From Saxidomus purpurata (taxonomy: Eukaryota; Mollusca; Bivalvia; Venerida; Veneridae), in contig JAFMSR010000038.1 of the NCBI GenBank assembly GCA_022818135.1, positions 141,694 through 205,693 on the forward strand: 64,000 bases of DNA. Reading direction: 5' to 3'. The stretch's first letter is position 1; each line of letters starts with the position of its first letter. The position numbers were made by a program, and so were the translations under genes. Shown piece by piece: positions 43,160 through 55,375 of the stretch. The notes below the pieces were generated by a model. The model saw only the letters and a program-made list of their open reading frames with translations, made no database searches and had not been told where the DNA came from.

Positions 43160-45262
43160 TAAACAAGAGATATGGTTCTTCGCAATAACTCTAATTTATC
43201 AAGATAGAGTTATGGTTCTTGTGTACTGCATCACCTATCATTGTGCTTGACCATTGTATGAAGTTGTATTGAATTCCAACCAGTAGTTTTCAAGTTATGC
43301 TCCGGACAAGGAAAAGCAACAAAGGGCAATAACTCTGTAATTAGTCAAGATATAATTATGGTTCTTGTACACTGCACTTCCTCTCATTGTGCTTGACCAT
43401 TGTTTGAAGATGTATTGAATTCCAACCAGTAGCTTTCAAGTTATGCCTCGGACAAGGAAAAGTAACAAAGGGGAATAACTGTGTAATTAGTCAAGATGGA
43501 GTTATGGTTTTTGTGCACTGCACTTTCTGTCAATGGTCTTGACCATTGTTTGAAGTTGTATTGAATTCCTACCAGTAGTTTTTAGCTCAACTATTCGAAG
43601 AATAAGGAGACTATTGCACTCGCCCCGGCGTCGGCGTCGGTGTCGGCGTCGGCGTCTGCGTTGGTTAAAGTTTTTAATAAAGTCAAATATCTTGAATACT
43701 ATCAAAGGTATTGACTTGAAACTCAAAATATATCTTTACCATCAACATCTACACCTGAGGAAACAATCCCCATAACTCTGTTTTGATTTTTGACAGATTT
43801 ATGGCCCTTTTCAACTTAGAATTTTTGGTTAAAGTTTTTAATAGAGTCAAATATCCTGAATACTATCAAAGGTATTGACTTGAAACTCAAACTGTTTGTT
43901 TACCATCAACATCTACACCTGAGGAAACAATCCCCATAACTCTGTTTTGATTTTTGACAGATTTATGGCCCTTTTTAACTTAGAATTTTTGGTTAAAGTT
44001 TTTAATAAAGTCAAATATCCTGAATACTATCAAAGGTATTGACTTGAAACTCAAACTGTTTGTTTACCATCAACATCTACACCTGAGGAAACAATCCCCA
44101 TAACTCTGTTTTGATTTTTGACAGATTTATGGCCCTTTTTAACTTAAAATTTTTGGTTAAAGTTTTTAATAAAGTCAAATATCCTGAATACTATCAAAGG
44201 TATTGACTTGAAACTCAAACTGTTTGTTTACCATCAACATCTACACCTGAGGAAACAATCCCCATAACTCTGTTTTGATTTTTGACAGATTTATGCCCCT
44301 TTTTAACGTAGATTTTTTTGTTAAAGATTTTTATAAATTCAAATATCTTGAATACTATCAAAGGTATTGACTTGAAACTCAAAGTATGTGTCTACAATCA
44401 ACATCTACACCTGAGGAAACAATCCCCATAACTCTGTTTTGATTTTTGACAGATTTATGCCCCTTTTTAACTTAGAATATTTGGTAAAAGATTTTATAAA
44501 GTCAAATGTTTTGAATACTATCAAAGGTATTGACTTGAAACTCAAAGTATGTGTCTACCATCAACATCTACACCTGAGGAAACAATCCCCATAACTCTGT
44601 TTTGATTTTTGACAGATTTATGCCCCTTTTTAACTTTGATTTTTTTTTATGGACTTAAAATGTATGTTTACTATCAACATCTTCACCAATGTTTTTGATT
44701 TTTGACATTTATGCCCCTTTTAACTTAGAATTTTGTCACAGTTTTTACCAGACTAACATGGAAATACTCGAAGTGGCTTTCTTTTGAAATATCATATAAT
44801 AATTATGCAGCATGAAGCGGTCATGCTTTTTTAATTCTATACATTTTAATTTTGAAAAGTTACAGAGTTATTCATGATCAAATTTACAAGGTTATGTATT
44901 TCTTTGAAATTATCCCCTCCTCCCTCCACTTGGCTTACAGAATCCAGAGTAAGGCTTTGAATGTAATGTACATTTACAAAGGTCTTTGAACAAGTTTTAT
45001 ATCTTTGACCTTAATTCTTACAGACAATTACACAATACTCCTGTTCTTTGACAAAAAACCCATTTTACCAACAACCTTTCAAATAGTCGAGCGTGCTATC
45101 ATGTGACAGCTCTTGTTATGTTATGCTCTGGCCAAGGAAAAGCAACAAAGGGCAATAACTCTGTAATTAGTCAAGATGGAGTTATGGTTTTTGTGCACTG
45201 CACACTTCCTCTCAATGTGCTTGACCATTGTATGAAGTTATATTGAATTCCAACAAGTAGCT
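43160..45262 (-). mobile_element. Family C element in reverse orientation, split by family G
   Basis: Reverse-complement C units (gaattccaaccagtagtttt, caagttatgctccggacaag, caaagggcaataactctg) occupy 43160-43583 and 45118-45262. The break point lies in a unit at cagtagttttt/atgttatgctc. This is the only clear element of this class lying against the gene direction. Confidence 0.75.
43584..45117 (+). mobile_element. Family G Helentron-like element, nested in family C
   Basis: The 5' terminus agctcaactatt, its near-inverse aatagtcgagc at 45082-45092, the stem gctatc-atgt-gacagc and tcttgtt define it. A gcgtcggcgtcggtgtcgg run precedes six units of about 164 bases (acctgaggaaacaatcccca, ctatcaaaggtattgacttg). 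Middle units are nearly identical to each other. Confidence 0.85.
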
Positions 45263-45465
45263 TTTTTGGAGGTCAAGGTCACTTTGTAGAAATATTAATT
45301 TTTTTAGAATGTTTTATTTTCTTTTTTAGATTTTTTTTTATTCTACAATTTCTACAGATGCCGTTTTCACGAATTTCACACTGACTTTTACTTTAAAAGC
45401 TGTTCCTTTGATAGTACAACTTTTGCATCAAGGGGGGCATATGTGTTTTACAAACAGCTCTTGTT
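45263..45465 (+). repeat. Helentron-like 3' fragment (family O)
   Basis: Ends with aggggggcatatgtgtttta, a stem tgtgtttt/caaaca and agctcttgtt. The 5' part is T-rich and lacks a terminus. Confidence 0.5.
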
Positions 45466-47131
45466 ATACTAGTATGTCAAACTCGTACAAATATCATTAG
45501 TTGTCACTAAGGATTAAGTCATTTCATTTGCAAAAGGTCAATTTCGTTTAAATAAAGATAGACAGACATTTAATTTTAATGTAAACCATGACCTGTGACA
45601 GTTAAAATCAAAGCACTGAAAGTGCTGACAACAAGGAGTCATCTGCAAAATTGGGACAAGGGGGGTTTTCTTACAGACAATGAGTGATCATTTGTGTCAA
45701 CTCTTCGAGAGCAGTACTTGATTTTAGTTACTATCCGTTTATTTTTTATCACAGAGCTGTAGTTCATTGATAACACATCATGTTGCATTTTTTTGTTTTT
45801 TTCAAAAACATAGTTTTGCTTGAGACTTTTTGATAGAGTAAAATACAGTGCTTTTAAACTGTATATATCTGATTATTAACCAGCTTTGTTTATGAGACAT
45901 CCTTCTTTCAGGAATAGGTGACACGACCTACTCAGCACTTTAAAGCTGCTCGCTCTCAGATATTTGTAAAATAAATAATGTTCTTCAAACTGTATACAAT
46001 AATATATTTTATAGCAGTGTACATTCTAGTCAATTATATCTGTACGCTACCAAATGATAAAGCGTTTGAAACGCTTTTAAAATTCCAGTATAAACATACT
46101 GTATAGTGTAGCCACGGACCTATATACACATGGATTGACAACTCTCGTATTTTCTTAAAAAAATACAAGTTCAACCTATTTGTCGCAGACTGCGAGACTT
46201 TAGCATCGATGAACAATATCCGTTAAACATACCAAATACATGTACTTTTTAAGTGGACGTTTATCTCATACAACAACAATATCCTATCAGAAATCATAAA
46301 AGAAAGCGTAGATCTACATTAACTTAAAAGTTTCAGCGGATTTTTGAAAACATTTCATTAAAAAAACTAGAAGAAAATTTACAGAATTCAAACAAATATT
46401 TTTGTTGATTTTTCACTACCGCACCACATCGGCAGTCCGCGCCTCACAGTTTGATTTCATCACATTTTGTGTTGGTAAGGGGAGATAGCAACCCTTGTAA
46501 AAAGTCTATCAGCCTTACATTTAAATTTACTTAAGTAATCCTTTGAAAAGCTAAATGTTAAACCCAGGCTTAATCTTAGAGCCTATACTACTTTGAAACA
46601 TAAGTAGGCTACACATTCTATGAATGGAAGCGTTGTGAATGAAAGACGATTGTTTTGATCACGTGAACGCAGATCTAAAGATAGACTGCATATTGAAACT
46701 TGTTTAAACTTATTAAACTTGTTAATGTATACATGTTTACGCCATTCATCTTTTTAAAAAGAGATATTTCTTGTTAGTACTGGCTGATATCTGAATGAGA
46801 GAGACACTTTATAAAGTTTGTATTTCTAGTTGCTGTATTGCAGAATGAGTTTACACAGTCGATGACATGTAAACGCTAACCGTATGCAGTGTCGGATCAG
46901 TGTACATTGCTGCCTGATGGTGTAGTAATTTAATTATTCTGAATTTTGCCTACATTAGTGTTACAATGATTTAAAGCATTTACACGTATATTTGGAAACG
47001 GAAATGGCTTTTAATTAATTTTTAAGTCGAGATCGCAAACACGATCCCCGCGCGTTTCAGCTAAAGTCGATCTACTTTGTAGGCGAAAGGAGAAACCTAT
47101 GGCTGTTCAAATTGTCAGGGTTTGTGGGGGA
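45466..47131. other. Long AT-rich intronic stretch
   Basis: No exon supported. It contains caaggagtca near 45634, shared with the palindrome at 47295, so part may be one larger element. Confidence 0.4.
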
Positions 47132-47258
47132 TATTCGTTTGACGCATGCCGGCATACGCCGCTCTATCCGTTTCTAACAGCCAGGATGAATTCGGCGCAT
47201 TTTGAGAAATGAGGTTTGGATATACCGGCTTACGCCGCATCCTGCGTCAAACGAATAG
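47132..47258. mobile_element. Short inverted-repeat element (127 bases)
   Basis: attcgtttgacgca and tgcgtcaaacgaat are perfect 14-base inverted ends; an inner cggcatacgccg and cggcttacgccg also pair. Probably a small MITE. Confidence 0.65.
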
Positions 47259-47294
47259 GCCCTTCGCTGAGTCGTTTTCAAAATTGGCTACTAA

Positions 47295-47320
47295 AACAAG
47301 GAGTCACGTGACTCCTTGTT
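47295..47320. repeat. Perfect 26-base palindrome
   Basis: The two halves aacaaggagtcac and gtgactccttgtt are exact reverse complements. Because it ends in ccttgtt after a stem, it resembles the 3' hairpins of the Helentron-like families. Confidence 0.7.
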
Positions 47321-47727
47321 AAAAACATACAATACCTCTATTTAATTATGTGTCTAATTTTATCACAAAATGCTGCTAAGAACTTTTTGCATGCTCATTA
47401 TCACATATGGAAAGATGGGAAGGTCATATGTGCTTAATTTATATATGCTTATATTCAAATATGCGCTTATTTACCAGATTCTAAAGTATTTTGAAACAAA
47501 CTTGGGTACATAACAATGTCTGAGTTCAAATTTGGATGTTTGTTAGGTCTGTTTGTGAGCTTGGTGTACAGAGCAATGGTACCGAGGTGAGCAATATAGG
47601 GCCATCATGACCCTCTTGTTATTTAAAAAACAGCCATTATTCTAACTTGCCCAGTGAGATAGATCAAATTCATATAGACTAAACATAATGTTTTCTGTCT
47701 AGATTTAGTTATATTCTTCTCTTTTAG
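47321..47727 (+). repeat. Intronic stretch with an A/B-type 3' terminus
   Basis: gaggtgagcaatatagggcc, a hairpin and cctcttgttatt end an otherwise unassigned fragment near 47621. About 100 bases of plain sequence then precede exon 8. Confidence 0.5.
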
Positions 47728-47913
47728 ATTTCTGCTTCACTGAAGATGAACAGGCAGATGCTGTTTTTGACACAGTAATATGTGATGTTGAAAGCGTCTA
47801 TAATCTCAAATATTTGAAACATGTAAGGGTCGTTACCAGTGAGACTGGTTTCAATCATATAGCAGAAGTAAAATTGCAGGCTGTTCCAAGCAGAGGATCA
47901 TGGATTTGGCACA
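47728..47913 (+). CDS. PARP14-like gene, exon 8
   Basis: The acceptor is ttctcttttag and the donor gtaaat, phase 1 in and 1 out. With the leftover base it encodes NFCFTEDEQADAVFDTVICD, a helix-like VESVYNLKYL, a strand (KHVRVVTSE) and FNHIAEVKLQAVPSRGSWIW. The helix, final strand and F-x-x-x-x-E spacing are like the C-terminal end of macrodomains, where a helix is followed by a strand reporting on residues outside the ligand site. This supports, but does not prove, a degenerate macro unit spread over exons 6-8. Confidence 0.7.
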
Positions 47914-48885
47914 GTAAATATTACATGCTACTACACTTTATGATTTTTGAAAATAGAAGACTTCTAGCTCAATGGCTAACTTTCACTTGTACATCCATAC
48001 ACCTTAAAACAGCTTATTCACTGTAGAGGTAAAAAAGTTGGAAAATATTTAATTTCTTCCCCACAACATATTCAGATCTCAAACATCACTTTGAAGCCAT
48101 AAGTTAATATAATAAACAAAATATTTCCCGTAAGATACTAAATTGCACTAAATTCAAAAGAGTTTGCAACTCAAGAAGTCATTTTGTGGTGCATATATAT
48201 GTAACAGCTATATACCTGTAATGTTTATTGATTTATCAGTTTACATAGGTGTCTCCTAATTTATAGACATTTTTTAAAGAAACTCAATTGTTCAACAAAA
48301 GCTTAAATGATTTTCTTCAAATGCCTAGTTGGGATCAAAACCAGCTATGAAAAAAGACATATTAGGAGCAGTCCTACAAAGTATGTTTAAATAATATTAT
48401 TTTGCTAGCAAACTTTTTTCTGACTAGCTCCGCAGGGTGCAATGTACTCCCTGATGAGCATCTGAAGTCTGTTCATTTTTACATTTTGAACAAATTCTTT
48501 GTCTGTTACAGGTAAAACTAAATCAAAATGATTGTCTTGATAAAATATGAGTCAAATTAAACATTGGGATATATATGATAAAAAGTATTCAGTTCACAAG
48601 GTCAGTTGTTATGTAATCCTATAACATTAATGAACTTATTTATGTTTGTGCATGTTAGATACTGGATCATCAGAAATCAAGTACTATACTGACTGGCAAA
48701 AGAAATTCAACCTTTGAACTTGAAAGTATGTTTCTTGGTTAGACCGAGGTTCAGGCACTAAAATATAGACAATCCGGCACGAAATTGAAAACAGTTTTGA
48801 ATGAATTAATTCATTGTAATTTTATACAGCCTGATAGTGAACTTAACAACCTGCAAGAGTTCATGAAAACTTGTGCACTGCCTTT
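47914..48885. other. AT-rich intronic stretch after exon 8
   Basis: Nothing supported. Confidence 0.4.
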
Positions 48886-49521
48886 TAGTTGTGCCAGAGT
48901 GTGCTGTTAGGATCGTATTCTGTCTGTCGTACAGTGTAAGTCGTACATCCTTTAACATTTTCCTTCAAACGACATCTCTGAAACCACTGGGCCAATGTTG
49001 ATATAACTTGGCAGGGATGTTCCTTGCATGAAGCCCTTTCCTATTTGTTCAAATAATTCCATTCCATGCAGAACTCTGGTTGCCATGGCAACAAAAATGA
49101 AAAACTTTTAAAATCTTCTTCTCAAGAACAGGAAGGCATAGAGCTTAGACATTTTGCATAAACTAGTGAACCTCTACCAAGATTGTTCAAATTATGACCC
49201 CTGGGTCAAAATTGACACCGCCCGGGGGTCACTGTTTTTACAAAGGCTTAATGGAGGAAAATTTTCTTCTCTGAAACCACAAGGCCTAGAGCTTAGCTAT
49301 TTATCATGTGGCATTACCTGGTGACCCTCTACCAAGATTGTTCAAATAATGACCTACGGGTCAAAATTGAGCTGCCATGGGTCCTCTTGACTTTTTCCTG
49401 GGCTTATATAGAGGAAAATCATTAGCCCCAGGTCAAAATTGACCCTTTCGCTATTGATGACCTTCTATGATAGCCAATGGTAGCCAGGGGAGCAATATAG
49501 GGCCATCTTGGCCCTCTTGTT
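48886..49521 (+). mobile_element. Family A element
   Basis: Worn 5' header, family A head, two to three units, and a 3' end ccaggggagcaatatagggc with hairpin and cttgtt. Confidence 0.75.
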
Positions 49522-49780
49522 TTCACAAGCAATATCAAATTGAAAAAGTTGCGTTCCTTTTGCCTGAGTATAGATTGTTTACTAACATGCAAGAAAGAAT
49601 TGTGAGCAATCTGGCTCTCAAAACAACATAGTTTTATTGTAATCTGCATGAATTTAGTGAATATTTGTCTTAATAAAATCTTGCACAATTACAGTATTGG
49701 GAAGACAGTATAAGTAAAAAAACTAGATCAGATGTAAGTTAAGCCGTGTGAACACACTCAGTTTTATGTCCACATTTCAG

Positions 49781-49959
49781 AGAGAGATACAAGTACATTA
49801 ATCTGGAAAAAAGATTTCCACCAAAGATCAAAAATGTCTATGAACATACTATTAGCTGGAGGTGAGGATAGTGATATTGCAAGAGTAAAGGAAAACTTGA
49901 AAGATCTTCTTACTTCACAAGCAAACATCGTGCAGACTGGTAAAGAGGTTGATGAGAAG
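49781..49959 (+). CDS. PARP14-like gene, exon 9
   Basis: The acceptor is tccacatttcag and the donor gtactt; phase 1 in, 0 out. It encodes a basic start (KRDTSTLIWKKDFHQRSK), the strand MNILLAGGEDSDIARV, and a helix KENLKDLLTSQANIVQTGKE ending VDEK. The strand, small Gly turn and helix with I-x-x-x-K-x-x-L spacing are reminiscent of the KH-like or RRM-like modules between macrodomains in PARP14-type proteins. The fold would continue in the first 70 residues of exon 10. The family assignment is tentative. Confidence 0.72.
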
Positions 49960-50148
49960 GTACTTAATATTCTCTTCTGGCTCCTGAGAAGTTACAAAAA
50001 TTGAGTTTATTTGTTACAAGTAATCCCTACTGAATTCTTGCTTCATATCAAAATTCAGCTTGTAACACACTTACTTGGAAATTCCTGTTTGTTCTAAATA
50101 TAGACCAAGCCTGTTAATATGAGAGGATTAGAATGATGACCTATTTTT

Positions 50149-51278
50149 AGCTCACCTGTGAACTATTAGGATTGCTTTCCGTCCGGGGTCCGTCGTACGT
50201 CATACATCCGTCCGTCCACCATTTCCTTCAAACGACATCTCCTCTAAAACCACTTGGCCAATGTTGATGAAACTTGGCAGGGATGTTCCTTCAGGAAGCT
50301 CTATCAAAGTTGTTCAAAGAATTCCATTCCATGCAGAACTCTGGTTGCTATGGCAACAAATAGGAAAAACTTTAAAAATCTTCTTCTCTGAAACCACAAG
50401 GCCTAGAGCTTAGATATTTGGCATGTAGCATTGTCTAGTGGACCTCTACCAAGATTGTTCAGATTATGACACCCGGGTCAAAATTTACACCATGCTGGTG
50501 GTCACTTAGTTTAACATAACCTTATATAGGAAAAACTTTTAAAATCTGTTCTCTGAAACCACAAGGCCTAGAGCTTAGATATTTAGCATGTAGCATTGGC
50601 AAGTGGACCTCTACCAAGATTGTTCAAATTATGACACCCGGGTCAAAATTGACCCCACGCGGGTGTTCAATTAATTTTGCATAGGCTTATATAGGAAAAA
50701 CTTTTAAAATCTTCTTCTCTGAAACCAAAAGGCCTAGAGCTTAGATATTTGGCATGTAGCATTGTCTAGTGGACCTCTACCAAGATTGTTCAAATTATGA
50801 CCCCTTTAGATTGTTCAAATTTTGACACCCGGATCAAAATTGACCCGATGCGGGGGGGGGGGGTCACTTGGTTTTGCATAGGCTTATATAGGAAAATTTT
50901 TAAAAATCTTCTCTGAAACCACAAGGCCTAGAGCTTAGATATTTAGCATTTTTGATTGTCTAGTGGACCTCTACCAAGATTGTTCAAGTTATGAGCCCTG
51001 GGTCAAAATTAACACCGCCGGGGGGATCACCTGGTTTTACATAGGCTTATATAGGAAAAACTTTAAAAATCTTCTTCTCTGAAACCACAAGGCCTAGAGC
51101 TTAGATATTTGGCATGTAGCATTGCCTAGTGCACCTCTACCAAGTTTGTTCAAATCATGACCCCTTGGTCAAAACTGAGCCAGCCCAGGTCTATGAATTA
51201 TGTTAAAATCATGACTCCTTGTATTATTAGCAATTGATATACAGGTGAGCGATATAGGGCCATCTTGGCCCTCTTGTT
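50149..51278 (+). mobile_element. Family A Helentron-like element, full-length
   Basis: Starts agctcacctgtgaactatta after a T-run, has the head with gttgctatggcaacaaatag and five units of about 170 bases with one short internal duplication near 50800. Ends caggtgagcgatatagggcc, hairpin and cttgtt. Confidence 0.85.
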
Positions 51279-51750
51279 GTAGGTTCTCTTCAAAAGTCAT
51301 GTATGATAATGTATTAATTAATAATGAATAAATATTATACAAAAATAATTTCACGGCAAATTATTACACAGTTCGAAGACTCAGAGACCGGCTTTTATTT
51401 CCTTGTACGGTGCAACTGTAAACATTGAAGTTGGTGAGCAGTATATCATGTAGCCTTCTCACCGGCCCTCACATAGGCCTTCTTGTCCATGATTGTACTG
51501 ATGCAATAAGCATATAAAACTGACTTTAACATAAGGACTTATCATTCACCTGCCTTTGAACTTTGTCTTGCATAAGTCTAGTTGTAGCATCTGTGTGATT
51601 ATATACAATTGATCAGGTGATATAGGTACTGCTTTTGTACGAGTACTACTCTCCAGTATGATATTGTTAGAGCTTGACTGTTTATAAAATTTGCAAGTTA
51701 TTGACATGAAAATAAAACCAATTGTTATACCTTATTATATTATTATACTT
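51279..51750. repeat. Unassigned stretch, partly shared with 26035-26130
   Basis: aattattacacagttcgaag and cggtgcaactgtaaacatt match that region. The remainder is plain. Confidence 0.4.
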
Positions 51751-53130
51751 AAACATCTAGAATGAAATTTGGGTCAAATAGTCATCATAAGGAGTCGCTT
51801 GTAGACATTATGTACCTACTATGCCAGATCAAGATCATACATGATACTAAAATGTTGAAGGATTTTTATGCAGCCTTGGTCAAATTGTCATCTCATCAGG
51901 ACATGCAGACCCTAGTTCCAACAATGCCAGGTCAAGGTGAAGGTCCCACATAGGGGTGAAAGGTCATGAGGCTATAATCTTAACCCATTGCTGGATTTTT
52001 ATGACACTTGGGTCAATGTTGATTTCATCATCACAGTGTTTCAATCATGCAAGTGAAAAATTGAATTTCTAATAAAACGCTTACATTTATATTTTCCATT
52101 ATCTCCCTTTATTTTTGCATTGTATAACAGAAAAGTGGGTTTTCAATGTACTGTATATCAGTATATTTTTGTTGCTTATCATGCAAGATCAGGGTCACTC
52201 TTAGGGGACAAGAATAATGATACTTAGAACTATATATTGTGAACATGTTTTGATACTCCAACACAGCTTTTGGTGGTATATAGGAGTCAGCTTATTTGTC
52301 TGTAGTTTTGTAAGTTTGTTTGTTTGTAGTTTTGTTTCTTGATGCTCCACATCTTCTAAATCATTAAAAGGATTTTCATGAAACTTACGCCAAATGTTCA
52401 TCTCATCAAGACAATATTCAGAACCAATGTTCCCTTCCTTCTGGCTTATGGTCATGGTCACACATAGAGGTCATTTGTTTTGGGGATTGAAGGATTATTG
52501 TGATTTTTTTTTTTCAATCAAAATGTGATGGTCACTTTTGGGGTCAAAGGTCATGAGACTGTATCTCCTTAACACATGAAACTTAGGTCAAATGTTCAGG
52601 TTATTGATATGACATGCAAACCATAGTTCTGTCTGTGCCAGCTTACAGTGAAAGTCACAATTAAGGGTTAAAGGTCATGAGATTATATCTCACAGGCCCT
52701 TTGAATAATTTTCATGAAACTTGGGTCTCAAGATGATGTGCATAGTGTGTATCTCAGCTGGTTCAATGTCAGGATAATATTAAGAAATCAAAAGTCATGT
52801 GACTTAATTTTGTGTCCACTTTGTAACTTTTGAACCACATACTAGATTTGAAATGAGCATGTTACAAATGTTTGTCATAAAGTTATGGAGGCAAGATAAT
52901 TAGAGAAGCCATTTTATATGTGACTAGGAACATTTATAATCATGTTAGGTGATAGCTCTGGTTTTGTGTCTACTCTGTAACTCCTAAACCACATGCTTGG
53001 TTTTAAATGAGCATATGAGATATGTTCATCATACATCAGAGTAATCGTCCTACTGATAAGCCAGTTTTTGTGACAAAGTGGTTTGTAAGGGTATTTTAAT
53101 CACATTGAGTGATAATTCTAGTACAAATAC
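51751..53130 (+). mobile_element. Family R tandem element
   Basis: Diverged units (caaatgttcatctcatcaag, ggggtcaaaggtcatgagac, aacttgggtcaaatgttc). The 3' end gggtattttaatcacattga-gtgat and attctagt is like that of family C. A gtgatagctctggtttt near 52945 may be a second 3' end. No clear 5' terminus. Confidence 0.55.
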
Positions 53131-53197
53131 TGTTGAAAAGTAGATTACCTGAAAGCAAAAACATGAAGATTACATTATGATTGTCTTTATTTTCCAG

Positions 53198-54164
53198 GCC
53201 GTTGATGAGGTTTCAGCAGAGCTGAATCCAGGAATAGTCAAGTATTTGCAGGATTTACCAAGTGAATGTTTGGAAAAATGGGAAAAAAATGTTCAGCATG
53301 CATTTGGTATTGATATATTATGGAATGAACATCAGGCGGGTGTTACAGTCAAAGGATCATATGAAAACATCATAGAATTAGAAGATTATCTTGAAACAGA
53401 CTTTCCAGGGTCACCAAGAATGGATGAAAATGAAGCTGAAGTCAAAAAACTAAGTTTACATGAACATTATTATGAACAAATGCAAGCTCTCATCGTAACT
53501 GCTGAGGAAAAAGAAATGACTAAGAAAAGTTCCCCAAACAAAATAGAAGAAAATGTGAGTTCCTTGTCGTTTGATAGAGAAAGTATTGAAAAACCTTGCC
53601 TACCAGAGGTAATGAAGAAAACTAGTACCAATGTACCACTACCAGAAGAGAGTTTGCAAGAACCCACTTTATCGAAAACACATAGGAGAGAGCCCTGTGC
53701 ACAAAAGAAAACTGGACTACCAGTAATGATGAAAAAGACGCATGTAACAAAGAGTTGTTTTCCAATGAAAAGACTATGGTTTACAAGCAGTTCCTTGAGA
53801 GTTGAATTAAATTGTCAAGATATAACCACAGTTGATACTGATTGTATAGTTTCAGCAGCAAACGCTAGACTTAATAATGAGTGTGGAGTTGCGAAAGCAA
53901 TTGCGAAGCGAGCAGGACCACTGTACTCTGCTAGTTGTAAGTCAAGTGTAGAATCCTATGGTGATCTTAAAATTGGTGAATGCAGGCAAACAAATGCAGG
54001 ATATTTCACTTTCAAATACATCCTTCAAGTCTGCTGTCCAATGAAATGGAAAGAAAGCAATCAGGTACATCAGTATCAACAAATTCGTGACTCCGTGGTC
54101 AGATGCCTTGAAAGAGCTGATCAGCTTGGTATGAAATCCATAGCTATTCCATTTATAAGCACAG
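53198..54164 (+). CDS. PARP14-like gene, exon 10 (KH-like region, linker, macrodomain 2)
   Basis: The largest exon: 322 codons plus one base, acceptor tttattttccag, donor gtaaat inside a Gly codon. Residues 1-75 form an alpha/beta block (ending DYLETDFPG) that probably completes the module begun in exon 9. Residues 80-200 are a Lys/Ser/Glu-rich linker, with similar Thr/Ser-Lys phrases (VMKKTS, MMKKTH). Residues about 203-322 are macrodomain 2: CQDITTVDTD, then IVSAAN (residues 217-222), ECGVAKAIAKRAGP, an LQVCCPMKW turn, and a helix leading into KSIAIPFISTG. The second Asn of N-A-A-N and the G-V-A loop are kept, while the first Asn is Ser. ADP-ribose binding is plausible; hydrolase activity is less likely. 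Confidence 0.92.
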
Positions 54165-54539
54165 GTAAATTTTGTTTAATTCAAGCAAGATTTTTAAAGG
54201 AAATACAAAATAAATGTCATTCTTTCATTCTGTATTATTGTAAAAGCTTACTTGCAGTTTCTGTCTAATAGCGGGCTTTAAGTGGGTGGGAAGAGCCTTC
54301 TTGCTTCAGGAGCTCTAATTGCATATAAGACATTCTGAACTGTGAATCCCTTCATATCAAAGTATTGTAGTAAGCTTGTCTCTCCAGACCACACATGTGG
54401 GATCTCTTCCTTCAGGCTGGCGATGTCTACTATAGTAGTTGGCTCTCTTAACATAACACAACCCTAACCAAACCTGGTCAGAATGTTTATGTTAATTATA
54501 TAGGGACAACTGTAGAAAAAAAGAGCAATTTCATTTTCT
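54165..54539. other. Intronic stretch after exon 10
   Basis: Nothing supported. The exon 10 frame continues 35 codons past the donor to a stop; an unspliced product is unlikely because it would cut macrodomain 2 at its ligand loop. Confidence 0.45.
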
Positions 54540-55375
54540 CTTTTTATTCTTTAACTGGGATTGCATTCTGCCCGGCGTATGTCTTACGTCCGCTAACATT
54601 TTCCTTTAAACAGCATCTTTTCTGAAACCAATAGGCCAATGTTGATTTAACTTGACAGGGATGTTCCTTGCATGAAGTTTTCATAGTTGTTCAAATAATT
54701 CCATTTCATGCAGAACTCTGGTTGCTGTGGCAACAGAAAAAGGAAAAACTTTAAAAATCTTCTCAAGAACAGAACAAGGCCTAGAGCTTAGATATTTGGC
54801 ATGTGGCATTACCTAGTGAACCTCTACCAAGATTGTTCAAATTATGACCCCTGGTTCAAAATTGAGTCTGCCCGGGGGTCACTTGTTTTTCCATATAGGC
54901 TTATATAGGAAAAACTTTTAAAATCTTCTTCTCTGAAACCACAAGGCCTAGAGCATAGATATTTAGCATGTGGCATTACCAAGTAGACCTCTACCAAGAT
55001 TGTTCAAATTATGACCCCCTGGTTAAAATTAACCCCACCTAGGGGTCACTTGTTTTTATATAGGCTTATGTAGGAAAAATTCTAAAAATCTTCTCTGAAA
55101 CCACAAGGCCTAGAGCTTAGATATTTAGCATGTGGTATATCTTAGCAGAGCTCTACCAAGATTGTTCAAATAGTAACCCCTGGGTAAAAATTGACTCCAT
55201 GCGGTGGTAACTTGCTTTTACATAGGCTTAATGTAGGAAAAACTTTAAATCTTCTCTTTAACTACAAGGCCTAGAGCTTAGATATTAAGCATGCAGCATT
55301 ACCAAGTAGACCTCTACATAGATTGTTAAAATTATAACCCGGGTTAAAATTGACCCAACCTGGGGGTCACTTGTT
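54540..55375 (+). mobile_element. Family A element lacking a 3' terminus
   Basis: Worn header (tctgcccggcgtatgtctta), head, and four units of about 170 bases. It runs directly into the header of the next A copy. Confidence 0.7.

Noticed and set aside
54165..54268. Read-through of exon 10 to a stop as a terminal exon
   Set aside because: It would cut macrodomain 2 within its ligand loop, and exon 11 completes that loop in phase.
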